From positions 14,384,001 to 14,448,000 of the forward strand of contig OY783219.1 of the NCBI GenBank assembly GCA_963678705.1: 64,000 nt of DNA, read 5' to 3'. The notes under the pieces are model-generated. The model ran no database searches. It saw nothing but the letters and a program-made list of their open reading frames with translations, and was not told where the DNA came from. Of the stretch, positions 1 to 10,000 are shown piece by piece. The translations under genes were made by a program, and so were the position numbers. Position 1 is the first letter of the stretch, and each line of letters starts with the position of its first letter. The stretch is from Panorpa germanica. Lineage: Eukaryota > Arthropoda > Insecta > Mecoptera > Panorpidae.

Positions 1-1708
1 AATGGATTTAAATTAAATGAAATTATTAATTTACTATTATTTAAGACAATCGTCAACTTATAAAAGATTTGCTTTTTAAATTAGTTTGCATTTAAACAAA
101 TAAAATGCATTTTTTTTTGGTGTTTAGTTTCGTTTTTTCTGTAAAAAGTAAAATGGCGGAATACGCTTATAGATTAAAGTAAAAGCTTATAAAAGTTTTG
201 CATTATAAATTAATTGGAAATTAAAATAACTTTTCTTTACTTATATTTGTGTCAGTGCAATGTGTTTATATGTGACATTCGTTTATTAATTGCAGTCTCT
301 CGCTGATGTCATTGGAGTATGCAGTCTACAGTCGATCTGGTGTACCTTGAAATGGTCATACATCTTTAAAAAGGTTAGTACATCATATATTGTATAACTT
401 TGTTTGTTTTGTGTGTATTTATAAAACAACAGGTCCGCATTCACTTCCACAGCATATCCACCCGAGGTACTTTTAAATTATCAGGTCCCGTAGTTTTTAT
501 AATTAAAAATTAACTTTAGTATAGTCAAAGTTACGATAGATCGGCGATGACGTATGCCTAGGAAATGCCTGGACTTAGATTTGATGAACGTATTTTTCTA
601 ATTATACAGCAAATTATATTTTATAACAGCATCATGTATGAGAGCTATTGTGAAATAATTTAAAAAAACTATATGTACGAATATGTTTAGAAATTATTTA
701 TATTGAAATTAACTATTTTTTACTAAATAAACTTATTAAGGAGGTACAGGACGTTAACGTAAATGATGAAAACGTTGTGAAATTTGGAGGGTCGATACAA
801 ATAGTTAAAATACATGCTGTCTCAAAATTTTAGAGACCTAGGGTTCATAGTTTTCTTTTTATACATGATTAAAAATAGTCATTTTCCATACAAATCATAA
901 TTTTTAGCTCTATTTCACCACATAATATAACTTTTAACTATAAAAAAAATGGTGACACGGCTTTCAAAAACTAGGTGTATATAGAAGAATCTTTTCTGTA
1001 ACTATTGGAAAAAGAAAATTATCAAAAGGATACCTATTTACGAAAATATTTAAATAAAACCAGTAAGAAACAGTAAATGTAGGTTATAAGCCGGCAACGC
1101 TGCAAATGACAATTTGAACGGGAAATTGAAAATCTCAATAAATGTTATATAAAATGTAACAATTTATTGGTAAAAAAACCAAATCACGCATGCGTCAACA
1201 CACGTAAATTTAACGCGTTGCCAAATTTATTATTCCTTTTTCAAAATATTTAATTTGTATTTAAATTGAAATAATATAAATTTGATATTAATTACAGGTA
1301 ATTTTTAATTTATTAAACTATTATATGCATAAAAAATCATTTTAACTAGCACAAAGCAGTTTAATAGGGAATTAAAAAATTCATTTTCAAAGGTTCCAAT
1401 ATTTGCTCGTCCCTCATGTACTTCGTATTTTGCATTTCGTATTACCGAGAGATAAACTTTTTGCATTGACGGTACGTCCTGTACCTCATTAAGGAACACA
1501 CGCTGTACAGTCTGGTTCATTAAATCACTTAGATTAAGATTGTGTTTTTCTTTGAACTTCTTAATTGTAAGAATTACAACAAAAAGTTTATAGTAATGGT
1601 TTTCAAGATAAACAAACAAAAGAGAATGATTACAATCTTATTTGCAAGATGGCGACCGAATGGTGGAGGCAATCTTCACAACGAAAATTTAAATTTAGGT
1701 TTTGAATC
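1..1708. other. Intergenic AT-rich sequence
   Basis: No gene was recognised here. It holds one copy of a short interspersed repeat (338-520, listed separately) and an unremarkable 104-codon minus-strand open frame (1305-1619) that matches no family I know. A short inverted pair around GAGGTACAGGACGT (about 735-755 and 1468-1490) hints at an old element. The right edge is the target-site duplication of a hAT insertion. Confidence 0.5.
338..520 (+). repeat. Interspersed repeat, copy 1
   Basis: This stretch shares long near-identical blocks with 3295-3516, including CAACAGGTCCGC, CACTTCCACAGCAT and CCCGTAGTTTTTATAATTA. Copy 2 carries about 45 extra bases in the middle. No terminal repeats or coding content were seen, so the class is unknown. 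Both copies lie in the same orientation around the hAT insertion. Confidence 0.75.
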
Positions 1709-2777
1709 CTTTACACCAGCGGTTCTCAAACTTTTTACTTCGAGCCCCTGCATTATCCAGCTGTAAGCCGGGCCCCCCTAAATGTAAGCGTTTTGCACAT
1801 TCTATGCATACTCTAATGGGGCAATAGGTTTAATCGTAATCTAACAACAAATTCTATACAAAGAATTACAATTTATGTAGGTATTTTAGCTACTATAGTA
1901 CATAATTGTTATTTGTAACTCAAAGCAATAATAATAAAAAGAGCTTCAGTGTGAAGGATGTGCTTGTTTTTTTTCTGCGCATAGTTTCTTGAAACGCGGT
2001 GTCAATTCTGATAAAGCTATTCTGAATTCCTTGGTCACATCCAGTCTTGAGCGATATTTACTCTTCATGACAGCTAGACCAGAAAACTCAGTTTCACAAG
2101 AGTGAGTGAATATTGCGAATGGAGTGAGTATTTTCAATGCCCTTTCACTCAAAATTGGATGTTCCTTTAGTACACCAATCCAGAAGGATGTGAGAGAAGA
2201 TTCTTTAAACTTCATTTCAAACCCAGTGTCACCTTGGAGGTCAATGAGATTTTCTTTTCCCTTCATATTGAGGAAGCACTCATCGACTGACGGTTTGAAC
2301 GGGTTTTGAATCCATGCCAAACCATCCAAGTTTTCATTAAAATATTTTTCAAAACGAGATTTGAGGATTTCTAAGTGTTTAAGAAAGCATTTCTTTGCAT
2401 TGATTAGAATAGTTTTAAGATACATTTCTTCAATCATAATTTTAAGATTAGGAAATAGCTCCAAATTGTCACTTTTCAGACCGCACTCGTACAAACTTAG
2501 CTTCATTACAAAGCTTTTCACCTTTTCAGTCCATTGCAGAAGGTTTGCATCTGTTTTCTGTATTTTCTGATAAACTAAAAAAAAAAAATGTTCGGCACTC
2601 TTACGACGTTGACTAAAAATTATACACTTGTTGTAATTTTAAAAATAAAAAAGTTTGCATTATTATTTTGTAAGTAAATTTAATTAATTTTTCAACCAAG
2701 CTTTGGCCCCCCCTTGAGCCTTCATTGCGCCCCCCTTAGGGGTCGCGCCCCACACTTTGAGAACCGCTGCTTTACAC
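1709..2777. mobile_element. hAT-family DNA transposon with 8-bp target duplication
   Basis: The element proper is 1717-2769. It starts with CAGCGGTTCTCAAA and ends with the inverted counterpart TTTGAGAACCGCTG. It is flanked by a perfect 8-bp duplication, CTTTACAC (1709-1716 and 2770-2777), the hallmark length for hAT elements. The subterminal regions are C-rich (GGGCCCCCC and GCGCCCCCC). At 1053 bp it is internally deleted: only the C-terminal part of a transposase remains on the minus strand (see next entry). The perfect duplication suggests a fairly recent insertion. Confidence 0.93.
1946..2566 (-). pseudogene. Truncated hAT transposase C-terminal part
   Basis: The frame is open from about 2566 down to a stop at 1946. 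It contains no catalytic N-terminal half and no BED finger. The end of the protein (LTPRFKKLCAEKKQAHPSH) and the stretch LLQWTEKVKSFVMKLSLYE match, from family knowledge, the conserved tail of hAT transposases related to the ZBED5/SCAND3/GTF2IRD2-like lineage. A GTG at 2521 is the first codon that ORF callers would accept, but it is not a real start because the homologous frame continues upstream. The element needs an autonomous relative to move. Confidence 0.85.
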
Positions 2778-3011
2778 GATGGGAAAGTAAAACCACTGCC
2801 TCCCCAAAACGTGGGGTTCAATGAGGGATGTATCCGGTTGTAAATGATGTGTTTGAAAAGTGTTGTTTTTAAAATGGTCTCCTGTATTACTTATTCTATG
2901 TGTGCTTTGCAGTAAATGAACATGTTTTTAATAGTGAAGTCAAACGAAACTTAAATGTGTCCGTAATTTGGAAGTCGATCAATACCACTGTGATCAGGGA
3001 CTTAGTAAAAA

Positions 3012-3195
3012 CTTTGTCTCGTTTGTTCTCATATTACACGCACACATAAATGCTTCTCGCTTACTCATTCATTAATATCAGCGAAATAAAATATTGGTTT
3101 CCTATTATTAGAATGAAATGTATAATGTATGAAAAATATATTTTAGGTGAGAAGCACTTATGTGTGCTTCGTATGAGAAGAAACGAGACAGGTAT
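3012..3195. repeat. Small inverted repeat (MITE-like)
   Basis: The arms at about 3012-3062 (with TTTGTCTCGTTTGTTCTCAT and CACACATAAATGCTTCTC) and 3147-3195 (GAGAAGCACTTATGTGTG, then GAGAAGAAACGAGACA) are inverted copies with a few mismatches, around a spacer of about 85 bp. I could not define a target duplication, so the class is open. Confidence 0.65.
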
Positions 3196-3294
3196 ATAAT
3201 TTAATTTTTCGAATTTTTAACTTATTTCCCGATTAGACCGTTAAAGTTTGATTTGTTAAGGTTTTAATATTTTAAAATAACAACATTTTAAAAA

Positions 3295-3516
3295 CCTGGT
3301 GTACTTCGAAATACAAAATATCTTTAAAAAGGTTTGGTGTCATATATTGTATAACTTGTTTGTTTGTTTTGTGTGGTCACGACAGGTTAATAATGGCACT
3401 TATAGATGTTGTCCCGTGTATATTTATAAAACAACAGGTCCGCCTTCACTTCCACAGCATTTCCACCCGTGGCACTTTTTAATTTTCAGATCCCGTAGTT
3501 TTTATAATTAACAATT
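3295..3516 (+). repeat. Interspersed repeat, copy 2
   Basis: Second copy of the repeat at 338-520, same orientation, with an extra internal stretch around 3375-3420. No terminal inverted repeats were seen. The two copies bracket the hAT insertion at a distance but are not part of it. Confidence 0.75.
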
Positions 3517-5642
3517 AACTTCAGTTCACAGATATATTTTGGTTATGCATTTTTACCAGTTATTATTCTTCAAAGTATTTTGAACCCTTTCATTATTAAA
3601 CTAGTAAATGTAAATTCTATGCAGCGCATTTTTGTAAAAGATTGATTTAGTGAATCCGCCTCTGGATAATAGCCTCTTTGCCCACTTAGTGAAAATTTCT
3701 TTGATATTTATTTCTTTTTATAGTGTTCTGTAATTCAATAGTCAGTGCCATTAGAAGTGTGTGTTTTATACGGCCCTTTATTTTATGGCTCATACGTATG
3801 TAGTACAAAGTGCCGCCTTCCCTTTATGCAGGGTATTGTATGTTTTATGTTGTACGTGCAGCTGACCCGTATAAAAAGAAGGCAGTATTCTGATCTACGT
3901 ACAAATGAACCATTTTATGAATATGAACGAATGAAATAGATACTTCTTTTGACGCAGTGGTGTATTGATAAACATTAAAATAGAATAACTACTTCTGATG
4001 AAGTGTACTAACTTTACTACGCCCTAAACAATTTTAATAGTTAAAATCTTGTGTGAATAGAGGGATGAATGTGAGATGCCTCCTCCCCTATTTCTTAATA
4101 TGTCCCTTCTATTTATAGTCCATTTTTATTTCCGTGTTAAACGATTGTAAAGTATCTGTAGCATTTTAGAAGAAAATAACTTCAGGCAAAATAATTATTA
4201 TATATTTCTGGTCTATGCTTATTCGTTTCTCAGGCCGCTGTATTTTAAGTCTGTTATGTATTGCATGTATTTGGATTTGTGAAAATAATATTGAATGAAT
4301 AGTCTAACGCTGCTCTTACACTGGTATCGATTACTTGTGACTCCGTCTTTTTCAGTACGTTATTTGGGATGTTCGCATTAGCTTACTTTATCATAAGGTG
4401 AAGATTTTTTAATGTTTATCAATACATTCCTGTTGTAATATAATCACAGACGTAAGAACTGATGATTATTTCACAACAGTGGTGTATTGATAAACATTAA
4501 AGTACTAATGCATCTACACTCTACTGATATAGTAGCAAATGTGAGAGAGACCTTATATAATTTGTCTAGCTTACGTCTGTGTATTTTCAATAGACTGTCT
4601 TATAATTTAGCCAGATGTAAAATGTATATTTGAGTGATTTATTCTGTCTAACAGTTTGCTGTGTTCGTAAGTGGGGTGAAATGAATATTATAATAAACCT
4701 CTGTGCCTAACATGTCTGTTAATATACTACTGTATGTATTTCTTACGTCTGGATATCAAAGTGCCGTGAGGAGATGTACTTCATGTTGCATAGATCACAA
4801 CAATGTTGGATCATGCATCTACGTAAATGACGTGAGCAGTGTCAATGACATCATTGCGTTTATTATTTGATATGGGCGAAACGGTTAGAGGTAAAAGCAA
4901 TACAGGACTGACATTAGAGTACAAATGTACAATTATGTATTCGTAAATATTAAAGATCATCTCATGATACAGTTTATTAATGCGAAACTATTGGAATAGG
5001 CTCGAACAGACCCTTCCCAATCGCAGCCCGATTATCCCGGGGTTTTCCTCCTCCTTTTTTACTCATTTTTATAAGACTAAATTTCACTAAATTTATCCAA
5101 AAAAATTTAACTAGAACAACTTAAAATAACTCTCTCGATGTACCAGAATTTTGTTTTATAAAATATTTTTTTTTGTAGAAACTAAGTATACTAGAGATAT
5201 GTAGAATATACCACGTGATTTTTAAAATAACAGATTGTCAGATTGTATTACGTCAAATTTTCTCTTTTTAATTTAATTATCGATTTAGTTTTTTTTTATC
5301 AGACATAGGAATATTGCCTTTTTATCGCAATATGTAATTATATTTATATTATTTCTTTTTTTATATATCAATTTTTTGATATTTCGTTTTTTATCTTAAA
5401 ATATAGATAAACGGATGATTGAATTTTTCTGTTTTTACATCCTAAAATGTGGTCTATTGACCTTTCTTCACTGTTTTTTTTATTAATAGTAATAAATAAA
5501 ACAAATATTTCTTGTAAACATCATGTACAATATATTAATTCTTCTCATTATTTGTATAAAATTAAAAATATATAAAACCATGTTTCGATCAGAAATTCAG
5601 TTTGATAAAATAGGGAATGAATGAATGCAGCAGCCACAGAGT

Positions 5643-6886
5643 TTATTTCATAGCTTCATAGACCTTATCTATCCCGTTGAACCCCCTCATCCCGACTTTT
5701 GCGCCCGCTATTTGACACCCGAATATTAAACTTTCTTGTACTGATTTTTTATTTGTCAACGCGTATATAACAGACGCACAGAAAGTATCTCCGGCTCCCA
5801 GAGTATCGGTTACTAGGTCTGGAGGAAATGCTGGAGATGTCACTATTTCTCCATCGTCTTCTTGTGCTGCAGCACCAAGCTCTCCCCAAGGACAAATCAC
5901 TATTGATCTGAAATCAAAACAATATATAGTTTTACGTAATTGTAATGTAAATTTGAAATAATCACAAGTTGATACTGACTTGGGTTTTGCAAATTTTCTT
6001 ATAAAGGTTACAGGTTCCATCATCGTGTTACACCCTCTGTACTTTGCGAAATCTTTTGACACGAATACGACATCTGCTAAAGGAATGAGCTCTAGTAACT
6101 GTTGTCTTGGCTTCTCTACATCGACTGATATAATTACTCTATTGTCCTGTTGCTCCAACAAACTATTTTGTGTTGAAATGTGTTCCAGCATTTCTTTGAC
6201 AACGCTGACATTGCGATGAAAACCCTATAACAAATATTCCTTTTAATCAGTAGAACAATATTTTTAATATCCAAGATTCAAACCTCAAAGTGTATCCAGC
6301 GATAATCTGAAACTTGAATATTTTTAAAATCCTGAAATGTTAATCCTGGAAGATTAGGATTATTGTGAAGAATAGTTCGAGATCCTGTGTCTTCTGCCAG
6401 TATCACAGTCGACATCGGGGATTGACAATTCGCGTGGTGGATACAGTGTTTTGTGCTTATTCTGAATTTTTTAAGATCATCCAGAAGAAATCTCGTTTGT
6501 GCACTTCTTGGATCGCCGAAGGTACTCAGCAGCTCGCAATCGGCTCCAAGTTGAGATAAGACGCTGCAGTTGTTGGATGCATTTCCTCCTCGTTGCTAGT
6601 ACGCCTTCAATGATCTAATAAATAAAGAGTATTTATATATTCAGAGTCGGTACTACATATTTTTATAGTTTTCTTCTATTTGGCAAACTGAGTAACTTAA
6701 ATATTTTTTAACTTGTACACCATTAAATTCGAAAGACATCATATGAGACGCACGGCCCGTTACCAAGGCACTGATCTGTCATTACGTCAATTACCTTTTA
6801 TCGGAGTCTTCTGTTGGAAATGTCGCACAAACTTGAACAATATCTAAAGTACAAACACCCACGCACAATATTTTTTGTTTTACCAT
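5643..6886 (-). pseudogene. Khk: Ketohexokinase (PfkB family) with one premature stop
   Basis: Ketohexokinase phosphorylates fructose to fructose-1-phosphate in the cytosol. Four exons join in phase: 6795-6886, 6284-6614, 5980-6224 and 5643-5907, giving 310 codons plus stop, close to the usual 300 or so. The start is ATG at 6884-6886, followed by [16 protein letters not shown]. Family marks are QRGGNASN in exon 2, YRWIHFEGFHRN across exons 2-3, VICPWGELGAAA, and the PfkB signature DTLGAGDTF with its catalytic Asp in exon 4. All splice sites are GT-AG. Codon 37 is TAG (6596-6598), exactly where the family has Trp just before QRGGNASN. Everything else is intact, so this is a very young null allele, a young pseudogene, or a base error. 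Confidence 0.9.
6596..6598 (-). other. Nonsense codon in ketohexokinase
   Basis: TAG replaces the Trp codon that precedes QRGGNASN. One G-to-A change on the coding strand explains it. The frame upstream and downstream is correct, and no alternative acceptor removes the codon. Confidence 0.85.
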
Positions 6887-7637
6887 ATTGAAAGTTATTC
6901 CCTAATTTAGCTCTACGGGCCTGACTATATGAATGTCATGAAGTAAAATTATATAAAGGCTCATACATTTGATAACAGATTAAAATCGCATAAAAAGTTA
7001 ATAAAGTCAAGGTTAGAAGTTTGTATTATTTATTTACATATCACTAATACCGTGTATGGAATGTAAGAGTTACGTAATAAATGCTGTGTGGACTATTCTT
7101 AATTTAACAATATCAACTGCTTCATTGTATATTCTTGGTAATTGTTTTTATTCAAGTAAAGTCTCATATAGAAATTATTATTTTTAATTCAACATTATTA
7201 AACATATTTTTTAGTTATTTTTTAACCTAACTTTCACAGCTGGTAGGTTGAGGCGATAAACTTCATTTTACTGAGCTATGCTGACTAAACTGTATGATAG
7301 ATTTTTTAGAATTGTGTTACTTTAATCTATTACTTTTACGACAATATAAAGCAGAAGGTTCTATAGTTTTTATCACTTATTCTTTAGGAAAGTATATTAC
7401 GTCTTAGTTTTTAAAAGGTAATTATTTACTAGTACTATAGTTGATAATGCCACATTTTTAATATTGACTTTTCTTATTGATTTCATACTTCTTTACACTT
7501 ACCTAGCTTCTGTAAAACAACCATAATTTATAGGGCATTCCCAGACTTTCTAACATTAAGTAAAATAACTTAGTCTTTTTAAATAACAATTATTTTATTT
7601 GTTTAATTTAGAAAACATTTACAAACACTTAAATTTT
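6887..7637. other. Intergenic sequence between ketohexokinase and the zinc-finger gene
   Basis: AT-rich, with no gene or repeat recognised. It should contain the ketohexokinase promoter on its left side and the 3' untranslated region of the zinc-finger gene on its right, but no clear TATA box or initiator stood out. Confidence 0.5.
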
Positions 7638-9592
7638 TCACAGTATTATTTCATTACTATGCATTTTCTTTTTATGCGATGAAAAATTCGAATTCGCCGC
7701 AAAAGTTGATGGGCAATACGGGCACCGATATAAGACTTCTCCAGTGTGACTTGCAGTATGCTCCTGGAAGAAATATATTTAATTTTGTAAGATGTTTTTA
7801 TTAAAGCATTGAAATGGTCCAACTAGTTGTAGCACTTACTCTTAGTTCTCCTCTTTTCTTGAATTCCTTAGGGCACATTGTGCAAGTATATGGCTTTATA
7901 TTAGAGTGTACGTATTTTTCATGAACACGTAGTGCTCTTTTACTAGGAGATAATTTTCCGCATTGGGAACATGGGAAAGTACCCCCTCGATGGACGCTTT
8001 CAGTGTGAACCCTCAAACAACCGGAATTCTTTAACCTTTTTAAAGAAATAAAATTGAGATATCACAAAATAATTTGTGTTATAAAAAGTATAGAATTTAC
8101 CAAGCTCCGCATTGCTGACATTGCACTCGGAACAAACCATCTTCATCGTGCGTATGTCGGTGCTTTACCAAACTATCTTTAGTTTTAAAAGACTTAGCGC
8201 ATACGTCACAAATATGTTCTTTGTATTTGATATGCACAGACTTTTTGTGTGTTAATAATATTGACTTCAAACCAAATCTAAAACAAAATTGTTATCAATA
8301 TATGAAGGGTCTTACAGCAACTACAATTAGGAAGTTGTCTTAGTGTTATATTTTATAAAATGGTCACAAAGTTAGATTTCAGGTCCCACAGTATTGTAAC
8401 TATTAAAAGTGAATCGCATTTATATATTTTCTTACGCTTTTCCACATTCCTCGCAGACGTGTTTCTTTTGCTCAGGTGATAGGTGTGTTATTTTATGCTG
8501 ATGCAGATACTGCCGTCGCACAAATCGTAGGGGGCACTCTGGACATTTCAGGGGGCGCTCTTCGTTTGGAATGTGAACATCCATATGTAAAGCCAGCGTA
8601 GCTTTACCAGACAATACCTTGCCGCATATTTTACATCTACAATACAATATTACAATCTTAAATGATTAATCTACAATATACGTTTTTATTACATTTAATT
8701 AAATTAGCTGACTTATAAGCATCGGGCTGCAAATGGTTCGTGAGGTGGTACAATACGCGACATCTTCTAAAGAATTTCTTATCACAACAATTGACATATC
8801 CTGGTATTCCATGGACAAGTTTGTAATGAGATAAAATTAATCTGAATGATTGGAACCGTGGTCTCTCTGAACATAAATCGCACTCCAACTTAAAGAAGTC
8901 TCTAATTTGAGCGTCTAGCTTTTTACCGTCTTGAACTGGTTTTCCATCAACGACTATCTCTGTATCCAAAGATAAATCTTTATATTTTTTCTTCTTATTA
9001 ATTTTCTTGATTTTTAAGTTCTTTGGTATGGGTTTTATATCACAGTCAGATGTACTATAGTTATTGTCGTCGATCTCTCTTTCATCTTCAGTAACTTCTT
9101 GTAGAACTGTTTTCTCTGTTATAATTGTTTCTAATTTAAGTATATGCTCATTCTCTGCAGATTTGTTAGCAAGAAGCTTTTGATTTGACATAACTGTTTC
9201 ATAGAATGCATGAAATTTTTTGCAAATAAGTTGAAGTTGCAAATAAGAGCAGGTAAATTGTCGTATTTATTTATCTGGAATACCACAAATACTGATAACT
9301 ACCATTTTATTGAAAGGCATTTGTGCAAATATCTTTATGCTTGCGTATGTTATAAAAATAATTTAACATAGAAAGCTTAACTCATTGTAGTCACATTCAA
9401 CTAGACTAAAAGTATAAACCAAAATCAACTTGATAGCATAAATTAGTTAATTCTTGTAACTTCCCTTACCGTGAGAGCAAAATGTGTAAGTAATAAATAT
9501 TCTAAATCAATTTTCTGTGCAATTTCATTATGTACATCGATTGCAGTATTGTCAGTCAGTAGACAAAGTCTGCAAATTGTTTGTTCAACCAT
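7638..9592 (-). pseudogene. ZAD-C2H2 zinc-finger transcription factor (grauzone-like), frameshifted
   Basis: Predicted nuclear DNA-binding protein. Six exons: 9470-9592, 8713-9274, 8436-8636, 8101-8277, 7840-8035 and 7638-7763. Exon 1 opens the ZAD dimerisation domain (MVEQTICRLCLLTDN). Exon 2 completes it (DNLPALIC) and starts the fingers, with the unusual GYVNCCDKKFF finger typical of grauzone relatives. About nine further C2H2 fingers follow, ending in [10 protein letters not shown]. Splice phases agree throughout, but exon 2 is one base short: the ZAD frame and the frame of all later fingers differ by one near 9240, beside a direct repeat of TTGCAAATAAG. With that base restored the protein would be 461 residues. 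Slippage, assembly error and pseudogenisation are all possible. Confidence 0.85.
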
Positions 9593-10000
9593 TGTTAAAT
9601 TATTAATAACTTTGTCTTTTTAATAATAATTTATAAAACATATACAAAACTAATATTGTGTAGTCGAGTTGTCTAAAAGTGATTGCCAGTGATTACTTAA
9701 TCTACTTAACAGCTGATCAGGTACTAGGTTTTGTAAAAGAGATGGCGTTAGTAGTGTGTTGAAGCTTTACATCTCAAATACGCAGAATTTTTAAAAATTT
9801 GTTTTGCGACTATTTTTTAAATAAAATACATATATATTTTGAAATAATTTTATTATTAAAATATTGTGATACGAGAAATAATACTTATATAGATTGCTCT
9901 AATAATACTGAACATATTCAATTAACAACGTTTGTACAATTCATAGAAAAACCTCTTATTAAAGTTATTATAATTTAAACACAAAAACGAATATTAATTA
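9593..10000. other. Intergenic spacer, zinc-finger 5' side to WDR35 3' side
   Basis: About 400 bp separating two minus-strand genes in tandem. It should hold the zinc-finger promoter and the WDR35 3' untranslated region. AATAAA-like motifs are present on the minus strand, but nothing decisive is visible. Confidence 0.45.

Larger units (their letters stand above)
2778..5642. other. Intergenic AT-rich sequence with small repeats
   Basis: No coding region was supported. It contains an inverted repeat (3012-3195), the second copy of the interspersed repeat (3295-3516), and a 25-bp inverted pair (4411-4435 and 4474-4498). The right arm of that pair is repeated directly at about 3955-3981. Open frames here are short and have no recognisable similarity. 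Confidence 0.5.

Noticed and set aside
3745-3939. 64-codon plus-strand frame
   Set aside because: No similarity or splice context; expected by chance at this length.
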